From Montifringilla adamsi (lineage: Eukaryota; Chordata; Aves; Passeriformes; Passeridae): a DNA stretch of 64,000 nucleotides. A program made the translations under genes and the position numbers. This document shows positions 39,638 through 50,885 of the stretch, in pieces; position 1 is the first letter of the stretch; each line of letters opens with the position of its first letter. The notes under the pieces were generated by a model. The model was not told the DNA's origin, did not search any database, and saw only the letters and a list, made by a program, of their open reading frames with translations. The stretch covers positions 18,713,228 through 18,777,227 of the forward strand of contig JAGGNK010006892.1 of NCBI GenBank assembly GCA_017590115.1, written 5' to 3'.

Positions 39638-40834
39638 GTAAAATTTCCACTCTTCCCTTCCAAAAGCATCTAGATGAACCATTTACTTTTTTTTCTGCCA
39701 TAAAATTACAAAAGGTTGTAATGAACTTCACACAAAAACTGTGTTTGGAACAGCCAACCTTGTGATCATTACACCAATCTTACAGTGAAGGCTATCTTTA
39801 GGAAAGTAATTAAAGCATTTTTGGTATAATTGTTTTTTAAAAAATTTAAGAAATCAAGATCTATCTTCAGGTGTTAAAATCACTTTTCCTTAGGTATCCA
39901 CAGTTGAAACATTATTTGAATGTTTTCCTTTTGAATTACCACTCTGCTTATTTACTTTGCCATATTGAGTGCTGTTTTTTAACAACAAAATGCATGTAGT
40001 CAGAAGATTTGTTCATTTTAATTTACTAATTCATTTTGCCTCATTTATGGTAGAATTTAATAAGAAAATTAGCAGGTAAATAGAAAATGTTTCAATTTGT
40101 CTTCTCTCTGAATATTTGAGAAAGGAAGGTTGCATCCTCGGAGGGCTCAAAAGGTTTCATTGGGATAACTGGAACAAAACAAGAAAAGTACCTGGAGTTT
40201 TATTTAAATGGAGAATTTACAGACCATCTCTGTCATACATGTATTTTTTAATGTCTTTTTTTTACTAGTCAGCAGTTTCATAGAGAGAGAAATTAGTCAC
40301 ACTATCACATCTTTGATTTCTTTAGTAGGAAATAACACTATTGCTTGTTGAGAAAAGAAACCCCAAACTGATACTTGTGGCCATAAAAGCCTTTGTGATT
40401 TGTACTGTTTATCAACCTTCAAAGTGGAAGTTTGTGAAGCGACAGGACTGCAAACCCAAACATACTGCTTGGGTAGTGCCTTTTTCCTGACAGGTCCCTA
40501 GCTGGCATCTCGAGTCTGATGGTTTGGGTATTGTTTTGTCATTGTTTGTTTGTTTTGTGTGTGTTATTTTTGTTTGGTTTTGAGTTACTGGCTATGGGTT
40601 TGTTTTTCTCTCACACTGTTTTCTTTTCGTAAGGTTAAACAGCACCTGTTTAACTTGCCAAGTTAATTAACTATTAATGAACTGATCTGAGAAATGCTGT
40701 GGGTATAATATAAACCATACAAGCCCTAGACAGTGCCTCATATTAAATTATATCTTCCACTTTGCAGAGATTGTGCTGCTGAGCTCAGGTTTGCTGAATT
40801 TCCTAATTACCCCAAAAGTTTCAAAGGAATTATT

Positions 40835-41050
40835 TCAGCCTGCCTCCTCCCTGCGCTGTTTCACTGATGCAAGGAGGGGCCATGCAGTAACACTACACCT
40901 GTCCCAGCACACGCCTCTCAACCTGCTCAACTTCCCCAACGGGTGAGTTGGGCATGAGAACATCCGAGATTGCTGGGTCTGTAGCCACTGGTCCCGACAC
41001 TTCTGGGTGTGCGCGCTGGCTTCGCGCTGGGGCGGCTTTAATGCTCCATC
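40835..41050 (+). promoter_or_regulatory. Candidate alternative FRY promoter / 5' UTR
   Basis: This segment directly upstream of the 41051 coding exon is locally GC-rich and rich in CpG (for example GTGCGCGCTGG and TTCGCGCTGGGGCGG at about 41007-41035), unlike the AT-rich DNA around it. That is typical of a vertebrate housekeeping-type start region. No TATA box is evident. A donor-like GGGTGAGT near 40940 could end a short upstream non-coding exon. Promoter activity is inferred only from composition and from the exon that follows. Confidence 0.45.
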
Positions 41051-41064
41051 ATGGCACTGGATGA
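41041..41064 (+). other. Overlapping upstream ORF (7 codons)
   Basis: An ATG ten bases before the main start opens a different frame (MLHHGTG, then stop) that overlaps the 41051 start codon and ends inside exon 1. If the transcript starts upstream, this could lower initiation at the main ATG. The upstream ATG has a pyrimidine (T) at -3, a weaker context than the main start. Confidence 0.45.
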
Positions 41065-41255
41065 CAGCAGCTTGTACTCCAGGACTCAGAGTAAACTTAA
41101 TCCCCATCAGACTCGGTATAAATCAGCAAGACGGAGAAGCCTGCCACCAGACATCCTGCTAGAAAATGATTTTAAAGGAAAGTTTCAAAAGAATATTAGG
41201 AATATAGACCCTATACACCCAAGGCGCACTAAGAAAAGACCTTCTATATTTTCAG
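41051..41255 (+). CDS. Candidate alternative first coding exon of FRY (68 residues, phase 1)
   Basis: The exon encodes 68 residues plus one base. The start has A at -3 and G at +4 (strong Kozak), and an in-frame TAA lies four codons upstream (41039-41041), so this is the first usable Met. The donor CAG|GTAGGA follows base 41255. The peptide is basic and polar, with no signal peptide or membrane segment. It has basic clusters at residues ~22-29 (RYKSARRR) and ~58-64 (RRTKKRP), and an RRRS basophilic kinase-type site. The exon is in phase 1, like the standard FRY first exon at 63158-63227, so it could splice to FRY exon 2. It could also splice in frame to the acceptor just before the FRY ATG. 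I do not firmly recognise the peptide from any database. The alternative is a separate small gene using the exons at 45351 and 46713. That it is coding seems likely; the FRY link is inference. Confidence 0.55.
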
Positions 41256-43224
41256 GTAGGAAATGCTATTTCAATAGTATGTTAGTGCAGTATCTTTTAA
41301 TCTTTTTGGTAACTGAGGAATTCAGCACTGGATTACAATCAGAACTTATTCTGTTTTAAAACCTAAGACAGTTTTCATTGATAGATTTAATCAAGTGCCA
41401 TTTATGTTAAATTATGTCAGCCATTAGAGTTTAAATGATGGAACCAAAAAGACAGCCTTCATGTTTTTTGATTTAATGTTGCTTGCTTGAGGGTTTTTTT
41501 TAATACTTAGCATTTAAAGAAAGCCAGTTGTTTCTCCAGAGCTTTAAACTGCATTTTGCTTAACCCCACTTACAAGTAAAACAGCTGCAGCAGTGTAAGA
41601 ATCTCTCTTGCTGCTCTAATGCTGTATCTCATTGCTTTTCTGGAGGAGAGTGGTTTGGAGAATTCTTCAGTCTAACAGATTTTTTTGTGTGTGTGTGTGT
41701 AGCCAGAAATTAACATCAATAATCAAATGCGTGCTTTAAATTCCTGGTTTGAACTGGAGCCTGTAATGTCAGGAGTTAATAATTTAGTTTAACTCCCTAG
41801 TTGTTAAGTAGTAGGAACAAGGTGTGAGTGGATTTCAGTCAAGCTAATGGCAAGCTGGAATATTTTGTTGTGTTGTGCTTTTAAATAATTCTAAATGTGC
41901 CTAAAAATAGGCAACAGATTATTATGAGGCCAAAGGATTTGTTGGAAAACAATCAGGTCATCTTTATGAGGAGCACTTAAAAGGTTCTAGGGGGGAAAAT
42001 CAATACCAGCTCATCCCTGATGAAACTGAAAACGTGCTTCTGTGAGGCGATCAGAGGAAATGAAATCCTTTATAGAAACAAAACTTCTTTCAATTTAAGT
42101 ATCTCCCTTTCCAGATGAAAATCAGGGTTTTCACATTTCTGGGGGAATTAGTGCAATCATACAGATCTCTGAAAAGTTGTGAAGTATATAAAATTAATTA
42201 AATATTAATATTATATTCCTTAGTGGCAGCTAAACTTACACGAGTACCTTTTCAAGAGCTGAAACACTGGTGAAAGAATGGGAGTATGATCTTAAAAGAC
42301 AGCACAGGGCAGCATTATTTGTGTGGGATTTAGATCCTCTATTGAACCTTAGTTAAGGTAGTCGAAATATTTCAACGTGTCAGTAAATAAAGCTTTTTCC
42401 TCCTTCCTATTCTACTTCTCTATCTTAAAAAAATGCAAAAAAGCCTTAGCAGATCTCAAGTCAGATGGATCAGACATGCCCAAGGCTCCTGGGCTTCCCA
42501 GTGCCTGAACTGTCTCTTCCTAAGATGATGTGGTCTGTTGGTGACTCTCAAATCACATTATTTTGGATAGGATAGGCCCTCTGTATCTTATCTGACTTTG
42601 TATCTTATCTTTATCTCAGTTGCCACCTTTTATGTTTTACTTACCTTCTCTGCTTCTTAATTACTCTGTGTTTGTGGGTTTTTTTCTCCTGTAATTTTTC
42701 AGGTTTTTTTCCTCTGCATTGACATTTTTGTTAGGGAAAAAACATATTAAATATGTTTTTGTTCTTGTGTTTTGTCTTCAAAACTCGTACTCTGTTGTGC
42801 TTACCCAGATTTCACCTTTATTCTGTGACTTTTTTTTAAATGCAGTTCTTTCTCTCAGCTCCCAAATTTCCACCCTCCCAAAAGACCACATTAGCAGTAG
42901 TACTCCATTCTTTGTGCTGTGTCAGGCATGAGCACTTCAATGCTGTTTGTGTGTCTGGAACAGTGCCATTATGCTTATGAAATCCACTGCAGATGTGTTA
43001 CTGTACACTCAAGGGCACTTAACTCAAAGGTAATGCAAATTGATTCCTATAAGCAACTGATGGAGCATGATGGAAAGATGGGTGTAGCCTTTCATTTGGG
43101 AGGTCAGCAGTATACATGGGAGAAGCTTTACTTGATTTGCTTTTGGAAACAGGTTAACAAAGTACACTTGAAGTCCTCTAGACCATTGTCTTTCACGCTG
43201 TAAATGTAGGTTAGATTGGAAAAA
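41256..43224 (+). other. Putative intron following alternative first exon
   Basis: Begins with the GTAGGA donor. It contains a short GT repeat (41687-41700) and otherwise AT-rich sequence with no recognised exon. Confidence 0.45.
41687..41700. repeat. (GT)n microsatellite
   Basis: Seven GT dinucleotides following a T run. Confidence 0.85.
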
Positions 43225-43357
43225 GAGCTGTATAATAGAATCAGGGAATGGTCTGGGTTGGAAGGGGCTTCTAAAATCCATGTAGTACAGCCACCCTACT
43301 GTGAGCCAGGAGATGTTCCATTATTATCAGGTTGCTCAAGGCCCTGTCCAACCTTGA
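43225..43357 (-). mobile_element. CR1 LINE 3' fragment (minus strand)
   Basis: The plus strand reads the complement of the CR1 3' end: AATAGAATCAGGGAATGG, then TGGGTTGGAAGGGGCTTC, then AGGTTGCTCAAGGCCCTGTCCAACCTTGAA. These are diverged forms of well-known CR1 wording in birds. The terminal ATTCTATG-type repeat is at the left end and the 5'-truncated end is at the right, abutting a GATA repeat. CR1 copies are usually short 5' truncations, as here. No coding sequence remains. Confidence 0.85.

Positions 43358-43408
<51 letters not shown>
43358..43408. repeat. (GATA)n microsatellite
   Basis: About twelve uninterrupted tetranucleotide units starting directly at the truncated end of the CR1 fragment. 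It is long and pure enough to be highly polymorphic. Confidence 0.95.
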
Positions 43409-45350
43409 TTAAATGTAAATATAAATAAATATACAGGCTTGCTCTGCAGTCTTTTGGATGAATGAAGAATTTGAAGAATGGGGTAATTCCTACTTCCTTG
43501 TTTCAGCCTAATCACCTATTAAAATAAGTATTTTAAATCTATATCATATTGACTCTTTCACTTCCTTCTGTTCCCTGTATCTCAGCTAAGTCTTTTGTAA
43601 CACTGTTAGCTGATCTTGCATTTAGGACATTGTTGCAATTGAGGCTTAAGTCATGGACTTGTTGTTTTCTTCTCTTATTCTATCTTACAGAGCTTTACTC
43701 ATTCAATAGTGAACAGTAACACACCAAGGCATCGAGCTGCAAGGAAATACGTCAGTCCATCCCTTGGGACCCTTGCAGCAGTCTTGGTGCAAACTCAGGG
43801 AGGGGTCTTGCATGCAATAGGCTTCTTTTACAATAGTTTCTTACCTGTGACAGCTAGAAGCTCTCCCTTTAAACATGAAAGCTGGAACCTGAGAAAAGTG
43901 AGTTGTCTGTCTGTCCTGCCATCATGAAGTTAGTCATTCATGTATGCCTAGGCAGGACTATCCAACCAATGGTATAATTGGGTTATTGTGTTCATCCCCA
44001 CATGGCAAAGGGATGGCAGAAACTGTGTACTGGGAAACCATGGCATTGCCCAAGGAGTACACTGCACAGAGATACCTTTTTCTTCTTTTACAAAGCACTT
44101 AATTTCTTCTTGTTCTTTAAATTTGAAATGTTTAGAGCTGCCATATACTTCAGGACTTAGTTAATATCAACTGCTATTTATATATAAATTTTGATTTTTA
44201 CTGTTACATGGTTATGCTTTCAAAAAAGAAAACGACACAGGCACAGGGGAGCACAGTCAACATTAGAGGGCCATTTATTGCCTATGGAGAGGTTCATCAC
44301 CCTAATTAGTGAAGTTTGTACAGATCTGCTGATATGCTCTCAGTTCAGCATACTCTCATGGCCATGACTGAACCTCACTCTGGCAGGATCATGCAAAAAT
44401 GAACAGTGTTTTATCTTACCCTGGAGATAAACCCCTTACTTGTTAAAGAGAGAAGGAAAAATTGTATAAAGACAGTGTGGGCAATGAAGGGACCTCAGGA
44501 GAACAGGTCTTGACTGAGCTACCTACAAAAGTATATTGACCTAACTCAAGCAGCATAAAATGAAAATGGATTAGCTAAACATCATTAAATGTATATTCTG
44601 ACTTACGTTTAAAAGCACAAGAGCTTGAAGAAAATTAGTCTCTATTTTTTATATTAATCTAGGGAAGTGAAGGGTGAGTTTTTACTCCTATTTCTTTTTG
44701 ACAGAAGGTTGCTGATGTTATTTGAGTTTTCCCATTATGCATGGAAAAGACATGAGATTTTGGCTGGGAAAGTTAATTTTCTATGGAAAACAGAATAAAA
44801 CAGAAATCACAAATGTCAAAGTGCTAAAAAATATATAATGGTCAAGCTCTGCTTGGAAGCCATTTGTATTGTGAGCTAGGGATGCTTTTTTAACTAAGTA
44901 CCATTAAAAATCTACTTATAGTACTGTTATTGGTATCTTGTAGGCTTTTTTGCCTTCTCCTTCATCTCTTGGTCATGTAGGTAGTCCGTATTATTGTTGA
45001 ATGATGCTCGCTCACTGATGTGTCAGTTTTGAAGAATGGAAAGTGAGAAAACTACCTGGGATTTGCTGCCTCTCCCAGGACCAGGCATGCCTTCATTTCA
45101 TGGCCGTATGCCTGTGCTTCAGGTGTTGTCTTCCCAGCCAAAATTAGCTCTGTGTATTCTGTGGGACAGCACATGATTGCTGCTTTGGTAAAAGCAGTGT
45201 GGTGTTGCTGTGAGTTAATGTAATGAAGGTCACTGGTTAACAGTACTTTACAGAGCTACTCAAAGAAAGAATGTAGCTTAATAGTCTGTGATTTTACAAT
45301 CAAATAGCTAGTATTTTTTAATAAATTCAATGCTTTCTTTTTTTTTCCAG

Positions 45351-45449
45351 TGAAAATATTGTCACAGTTAGAAGTCTTGAGGTACTCTCTCAAAGCATTT
45401 CTGGAGTTCAAACCAGCATACAGTCTAGCAAAGTCACTTTCTAAAATAA
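45351..45449 (+). CDS. Candidate 99-base coding exon in frame with 41051 exon
   Basis: The acceptor is a long T-rich tract ending in CCAG, and the donor is an excellent GTAAGT. The length is 99 bases (33 codons), so the exon keeps phase 1 in and phase 1 out. Joined to the 41051 exon the frame stays open throughout and gives a Leu/Lys/Ser-rich, probably helical segment (starting KILSQLEVLRYSL after the junction residue). Being phase-symmetric, it could be a cassette exon within a FRY isoform or an internal exon of a small separate gene. A chance open frame over 33 codons is not rare, and the minus strand is also open here. Confidence 0.33.
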
Positions 45450-46712
45450 GTAAGTTGATAACCATATTTGCATGTAAATTATAATAATAAAAAATAATGA
45501 AAGAAAGAAAGGTTTTTATACATATGAAAAATTCTTAAAAGTTGTTCAGCAGTGACATGAATAAATTATTTCATTTCCCATGAGTCGTGCAGCTAAGACA
45601 GCCGGTATGTATAACTTACTTTTTACTTTTGACTGGCTGTGTTAATTGGGAAAGACTTGCCAAAATCTAATTACTTTTAATAAGCATGCTTAAAGTCATG
45701 GGTACAGTATGTGTCTTGATTCAAATGAGTAATAATAATCTGTGTTCAGTATTTTAATTTGGTGAGGATTTGAATATCCTACCTCCTCTGTGAATAAATT
45801 GTACTGCATGGCAATAATGTATGCTTGTGATCTGCATAAGATAATTGCTGTTCACTTATGGTACCCCTGTTGACATTTGGGCGATTGGCCTGTGTTGGTG
45901 CTGCATTTTACAAGTATCATCTAGCAGAAGGAAGGGAAGGCGAGTCTTACTTGTCCCAAAGTTTTTCTCCTCCCTGCCTGACTTGAAAACATTGGATTGG
46001 TTTCCCACTAATACTAAGACCTTCTGTTGACTGAAAATACAGGAGGAGGGAGGGGTAGCATTTTTTGTCATTTGCTGTTCATATTGTAAGCTGGAATTAG
46101 TTCTGCCTTTCTGGTTTTTATTGAGCCTTATGCTAAGAGATGCCATTGGTGCATTGCTGATTGTGTGTCCACCCACTGATTTGGGTGAATGGCCACTGCA
46201 TCATTACCAGAAATTATATTACTGATAATATCTTGCTTTGGTCTGGCCTTTTGCATTTTTGTGGTCTCATACATATTTTTATATATATTACAAAATGTAC
46301 TCTTCAGCGTTTTAGTTTGTGCGTATTTCTACTAAAGTGACATTTTCTTTAGGAAGGATGGGTTGATGATTCAGAGAAAAGCTCTGGATTTCTCATGAAG
46401 TCTGATGTAACAGATGTGTGTTGTCAGACTCGTTTTCTTCTTGGATTCACTGGCATTTAATGGAGTGGAGAGAATGATTTCCAAATGTTCTTGTAAGCAA
46501 GTGATGAAAATGCTGCCTCATCTTTAAGTTATATTTAGGACTTAAATGAGGTTCTATGTCCATTGGAGAGTAACTTGAACATGGAAGTGAGAGAGAAGGT
46601 AGGGAGGAAGGTGAGGTTAAGATAAAGAAGGCTTCTTCTGCTATTATGGCTTGGATTTTTGTGTTTTGATTTATTGTTTGTTTGCTTTAAAAACTGTCTA
46701 GTTGTCTCCTAG

Positions 46713-46819
46713 ATTTGAATTTCCACCATCAGTTGTTACAGATGTTAAGACTTCTTGAATGCAAAGATTCCAGTGTTCAAGTGAATGAATCCCATTGTAT
46801 TACACAGTCATTTACCTAA
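46713..46819 (+). CDS. Candidate terminal exon (35 codons and stop)
   Basis: The acceptor follows GTTGTCTCCTAG. In the frame left by the 45351 exon it encodes LNFHHQLLQMLRLLECKD... and ends at TAA 46817-46819. The three segments 41051-41255, 45351-45449 and 46713-46819 total 411 bases, a 136-residue protein. An internal donor-like CAA|GTGAAT at 46780 would instead give phase 0. No polyadenylation signal was verified nearby. The polypyrimidine tract is moderate, so this may be chance. Confidence 0.25.
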
Positions 46820-49800
46820 AATCTTAAATGTCTAAGGATTTGTAGACTTCATTTGTGCTGAAAGACCTTGTGAGGCAGTTACAGAATTTGCCTCCTGATT
46901 TCAGCACAGTTTTCTGTTTGTGCTGCCTTAGAAATAGCATGTGAAAAAAGAGCCTGGTTTAGTAATATGGTTTGCCAGTTTCACCCTTAGGCTGTCTGCT
47001 GTATCCTTTCTAGGGGGTAATGATTAAAGTGTAGAGGAAAATCTTAAAACTTGCTCACCTTCTGGGAAATATAACAGTTTTGGAGTTTTTTGTATGTTTA
47101 CATGGTTTTCAAGAAGAAGCGTTGAATTAATATTCAACACTAGTGGTATCTCCAAAGAAATATATTAATATAAAATAGATCGTATTTTAAAATAGAAGCC
47201 AGAATCCTAAGAAATGCTAGCAAAATAGGAAACAGACAAAAATATTTTAAAATATTTGAGAATAAGTCAGTCACTCTTTATATCAAATGGTAGTAGCCTT
47301 AGCTACATTTCATGTGCAGTAAATCTATGAGTGTTTGTTGACATTATTTCTAAGTAAATAATTCTTTGGCCATCCAGAGGCAATAGAACTGTTTATTCTC
47401 TTTATCTGATTTAAGATGTATTGTGAATGGTGCAAACACCATAAGAATATGCCCATGTCTGGCCCACAGAAATACATTTTTGTGCTAATGGATTGGAGAG
47501 ATTGTTAATAATTTTTTCACAGATTTGTGAAATGCCTATTTTTAATATATGGAAGACAGACATTATTTTTAAAGTCTTACAGTAGTGCATCTGCAGTAAT
47601 GAAAAACTTATCAACCAAGTAAAATATTTTAAAATAATCAGACTTAAAGGTTGTCATAATGGCTTTGATTTAGCCTTCTGGCTGATATTCTGGTCCTCTC
47701 CTGCAGAGCAATCTTCACATAAGCAAGTGTAGATGATGACATTGAAGTATGTTCTCTTGGTAATCTGATGGGTCTGTGGACTGCATACAAATCACTCAAA
47801 ATATATTTATTCTATAGTGCTTGTTTAATTTGAGATACTTCTGTGCACTTGTTGGGTGCATTTGGCAGGTAGTTAACTTTCAGCTATTTATACTTTACAC
47901 ATTTACTTGGAGCATACTGCATCCAAGTTAAATCACCTGATAATCTTGGAATTCCTGAAATAAAAAATTGCATTGTTTTCTTGATTTTAATTTTTTTGCT
48001 CTCTTACTGTACCTGAAGTTGAACTACAACAACAAGAAGTTTAGGATTTTCTGAAAGTACTTGCTAAACTTCCAGAAGTAATTTTAAAAATCAGTATTTT
48101 ATTAATCTAGGTTCTAGACTGTTATTCCTGAAGATTGGTGTAAAAAGTAGAATTCATCTTAATTGTAAAAGACTACTTAATGAAAAATCTTAGAACACAA
48201 CTAAAGTGAGTTGGAAGATTTCTTTTTTTTACTGCTTCTCATGATAAATGATGCCCTTAAGGAAGAAATCCTTATGGTACTTCTGGTAAACCAGCTGTAA
48301 GCAGAGAGATGCTGAGTTCATATACTTAGATTTTTGTAAAGAACGTAGCTCTCATATTAATTTTCTTTATTGTTATCAAATAGGAGTGGTTATTTTGGAA
48401 TGTGGTTTCTTATGAATTTTGGGGGTTGGATCTCAAATTAGGAACCTGACATGAGTAGCTCAGGACATTGTTTATTATATTTGGGGTTTGGGAAAAGTGA
48501 AATTGCAGAGTTTTTCACTATGATATCAATTTAAATTCCTTTGCTCTGCATATACTAATGTGTAGCTGCTAAGCAAAGCTAAAATGCTGTATTATATTTA
48601 GATACTCTTTCAAAGACCCAAGAAATGTCTGTTCATGCTTTTTAATAATATTTTAAGCTGTATTTAAAATTTATTAAAATAAGAAATCTTTTCCATTTAT
48701 TACTGGAAGATATTTCTGTTTCAAGGGAAAAAAAAAGTCTGTAGTTATGCAATATATATTGTGTGTGAGACAATCCCATGGCTCCTCTTACAAGGACCTG
48801 TTGTGTAGTGGGCTTTTTATTTATTTAGTTGGTTTAGAACTGCCTGAGGGTATTGATGTGACTTTTGTGGGGTTTTGCTCTGTGTCTTTGGAGTTACTGT
48901 TTCATGTTGGCTATAGTGGCAACATGCTTTATTTGCAGAATGTGTCAGAGATTATCTCTGTGGTTATCTGTATGCTCAATTTGTTGTGAATTATCTGCTA
49001 GCAGAGTAAACTTTTTGTCGGGTAATTAATGCTGCAAACAATATAAAGCTGGCACAATAATTTTTAAGCCTAATCTTAAGTCTGTGTTTTGGTAAGGAGA
49101 GGGACAGTTCGCAAGTGCCATTTTTCTGACTGTAATCTCATTTGTCCTGTATTTCCTACTTTGTTTAGCATCTTTGAAGTAGGCAGTCTCTTGCTGGCCT
49201 GTCCTTTCCTGTTCTTCTTATGCAAGTCAGAGAAATCCCTCTAGCAAAGTTGCTCCATTTCTTTTGCATTTTGCCTGAATAACTCTCCTAGCAATTCTCA
49301 GACCCAGTTCAGAAGTTGGCAAGAGCTGAGGAATCGAGAGAGAACTGGATTTGCCACCAGAATTTAGGTGATGTTTTGCTGTACACCTGTAGGCTGCTCC
49401 ATGGCACCTGGCCTCGTGGCAAGAGAACAGCTCCAGGGCTTCAGGTAGGCATGGCATTCCTGGGCCTGCATAGCTGAACCACCAGTGTGTCCAGCAAGAG
49501 ATAACTTTAATTACCACAGAGGCCATTAAAACTCAGCGCCAGTCTGTTCAGTGAGTCACAATAAAGTGCTTCTGATCAGACTTGTTTAGATTTATCATGG
49601 ACAGTTACTGACTCCTCTATAGAGAATCATTCAAGTATTAAATTTCCACTAGTTGCTGAGGCTCTGTTCCCTAGCAAAAAGTCTAATCTGCAGCAGAGGT
49701 TTTGCTATTACACAAAGATGCCAGGGTGAAAGAAGGATGACAAGAAAAGCAGAATACCAGAGACTAAATTAAGCTCACAAGATGGAATTTCAGGGTCTGA

Positions 49801-50109
49801 AATGTAATTTTCTGCCCAGTGAATTGAGGACAAACAAAACATATATGTACAACTACAATTTTAAATCTGTTCTGGAGCTAGAAAATCAGCAGTTCTCCCT
49901 TTAGAAGCTAGTAATAATGTAATTTAAGTGTAGATTTGTCATACTGAATGTTGTTGGACTTTTAAGTAAGAGTAGTCTCACAGTTTGTTCTTTATCTGGT
50001 TTCAGGGTTAAGAATGCTTCTGCATAACCTATTGTTATATATTTATTCTTCCCACTTGAAAGCCCATCCTAAAATAGGTCTCAGTGATTGTGTGAACTTC
50101 ACCCATCAG
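46820..50109. other. Non-coding AT-rich stretch
   Basis: Nothing recognisable as a gene or transposon. If the 41051 exon belongs to FRY this is intron; otherwise it is intergenic. Confidence 0.5.
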
Positions 50110-50885
50110 CAAGGACAGTGATGGTGATGGAGATGGAAAAGGCCCAGGTCGTCAATGCTGCCTGTGCCTCAGTCTTTACCTTCAGGAGATCTTCAGGAAT
50201 CTTGGGGCCCAGAGACCAGTGGGAAGGCCTTGTCTAAGGCTTTATCCTTGGTACAGGGATAGCAGGTTAGGGAACATTTGAAATAAGCTGGACATCCATG
50301 GGACCTGACAGGATGCAACCCCAGTGCTGAGGAAACTGGTTGGCATCATGGTCCAACCAGTCCTGATAGTTTTTGAAAGCTCGTGGATACTGGGGGAGGT
50401 TCCTGATGACAGAAAGAGACCAAATGTGACTCCTTTAGGAAGGGCAAGAAAGAGGATCCAGGAGCTGCTGGCTGCTAATCCTCACCATAATCCATGGGAA
50501 GGTGATGGGGCAAATAATTCTGTAATTCCAAACATAAGTAGATGACTGGCAGCAGTCAGCATGTTTGTATGAAGGAGAAATGATGCTTTACAAGCTCAGT
50601 GGCCTTCTAAAACAATAGATAGCCAGCTTGGTGGATGATGGAAGATCAAAGGACACTGTTTCTACTTTAGAAGGGCTTTTGGCAGTATCTCCTTGAACAT
50701 CCATCATAGACACAGTGATGAAATACCAGCTGGATGGGTGGACAGTGAGGTGAGTGGAGGGCTGAGCTGCCAGGCTGACTGGGTGGTGACTGGCAGCATG
50801 AAGGCTCACAGGAGGTCAGGCACTAGCAGCATAGCCCAGGGGCTGACACTGGAGCCAGTACAGTTTAACAGCAATCTCATGAAGC
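50110..50885 (+). mobile_element. CR1 LINE fragment (reverse transcriptase region, degraded)
   Basis: The sequence follows the CR1 ORF2 order in diverged form. Recognisable points are the GCCTCAGTCTTTACC block near 50165, the ATCCATGGGACCTGACAGGATG block near 50293, AGAAAGAGGATCCAGGAGCTGC near 50450, the CAGTCAGCATGTTTGTATGAA block near 50555, and GGGGCTGACACTGGAGCCAGT near 50840. Spacing shows several internal deletions, and stop codons break every frame, so it is a dead copy. Both ends are truncated; the 3' end of CR1 is missing. Confidence 0.85.

Larger units (their letters stand above)
22351..40834. other. Long non-coding stretch
   Basis: No gene was recognised in about 18 kb. The stretch is AT-rich, with scattered short frames on both strands, simple repeats (29797-29810, 37208-37230, 39621-39637) and one 24-bp palindrome (29878-29901). 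A slightly GC-richer segment lies near 34340-34560. RXFP2, the mammalian upstream neighbour of FRY, would contribute a large transmembrane-coding last exon; nothing like it was seen. Confidence 0.5.

Noticed and set aside
1..41000. Possible RXFP2 exons, expected upstream of FRY by mammalian synteny
   Set aside because: No leucine-rich repeat or seven-transmembrane coding segment was seen. The gene lies further left or is absent in this lineage.
43691..43927. Strong-looking acceptor at 43690 followed by a 72-codon open frame from 43709
   Set aside because: In the phase required by the 41051 exon the frame stops after nine codons (TAA 43717-43719). The long open frame is in another phase and has no matching upstream exon.
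50324..50545. Plus-strand frame inside the CR1 copy
   Set aside because: It is a broken piece of the CR1 reverse transcriptase region, not a host gene.
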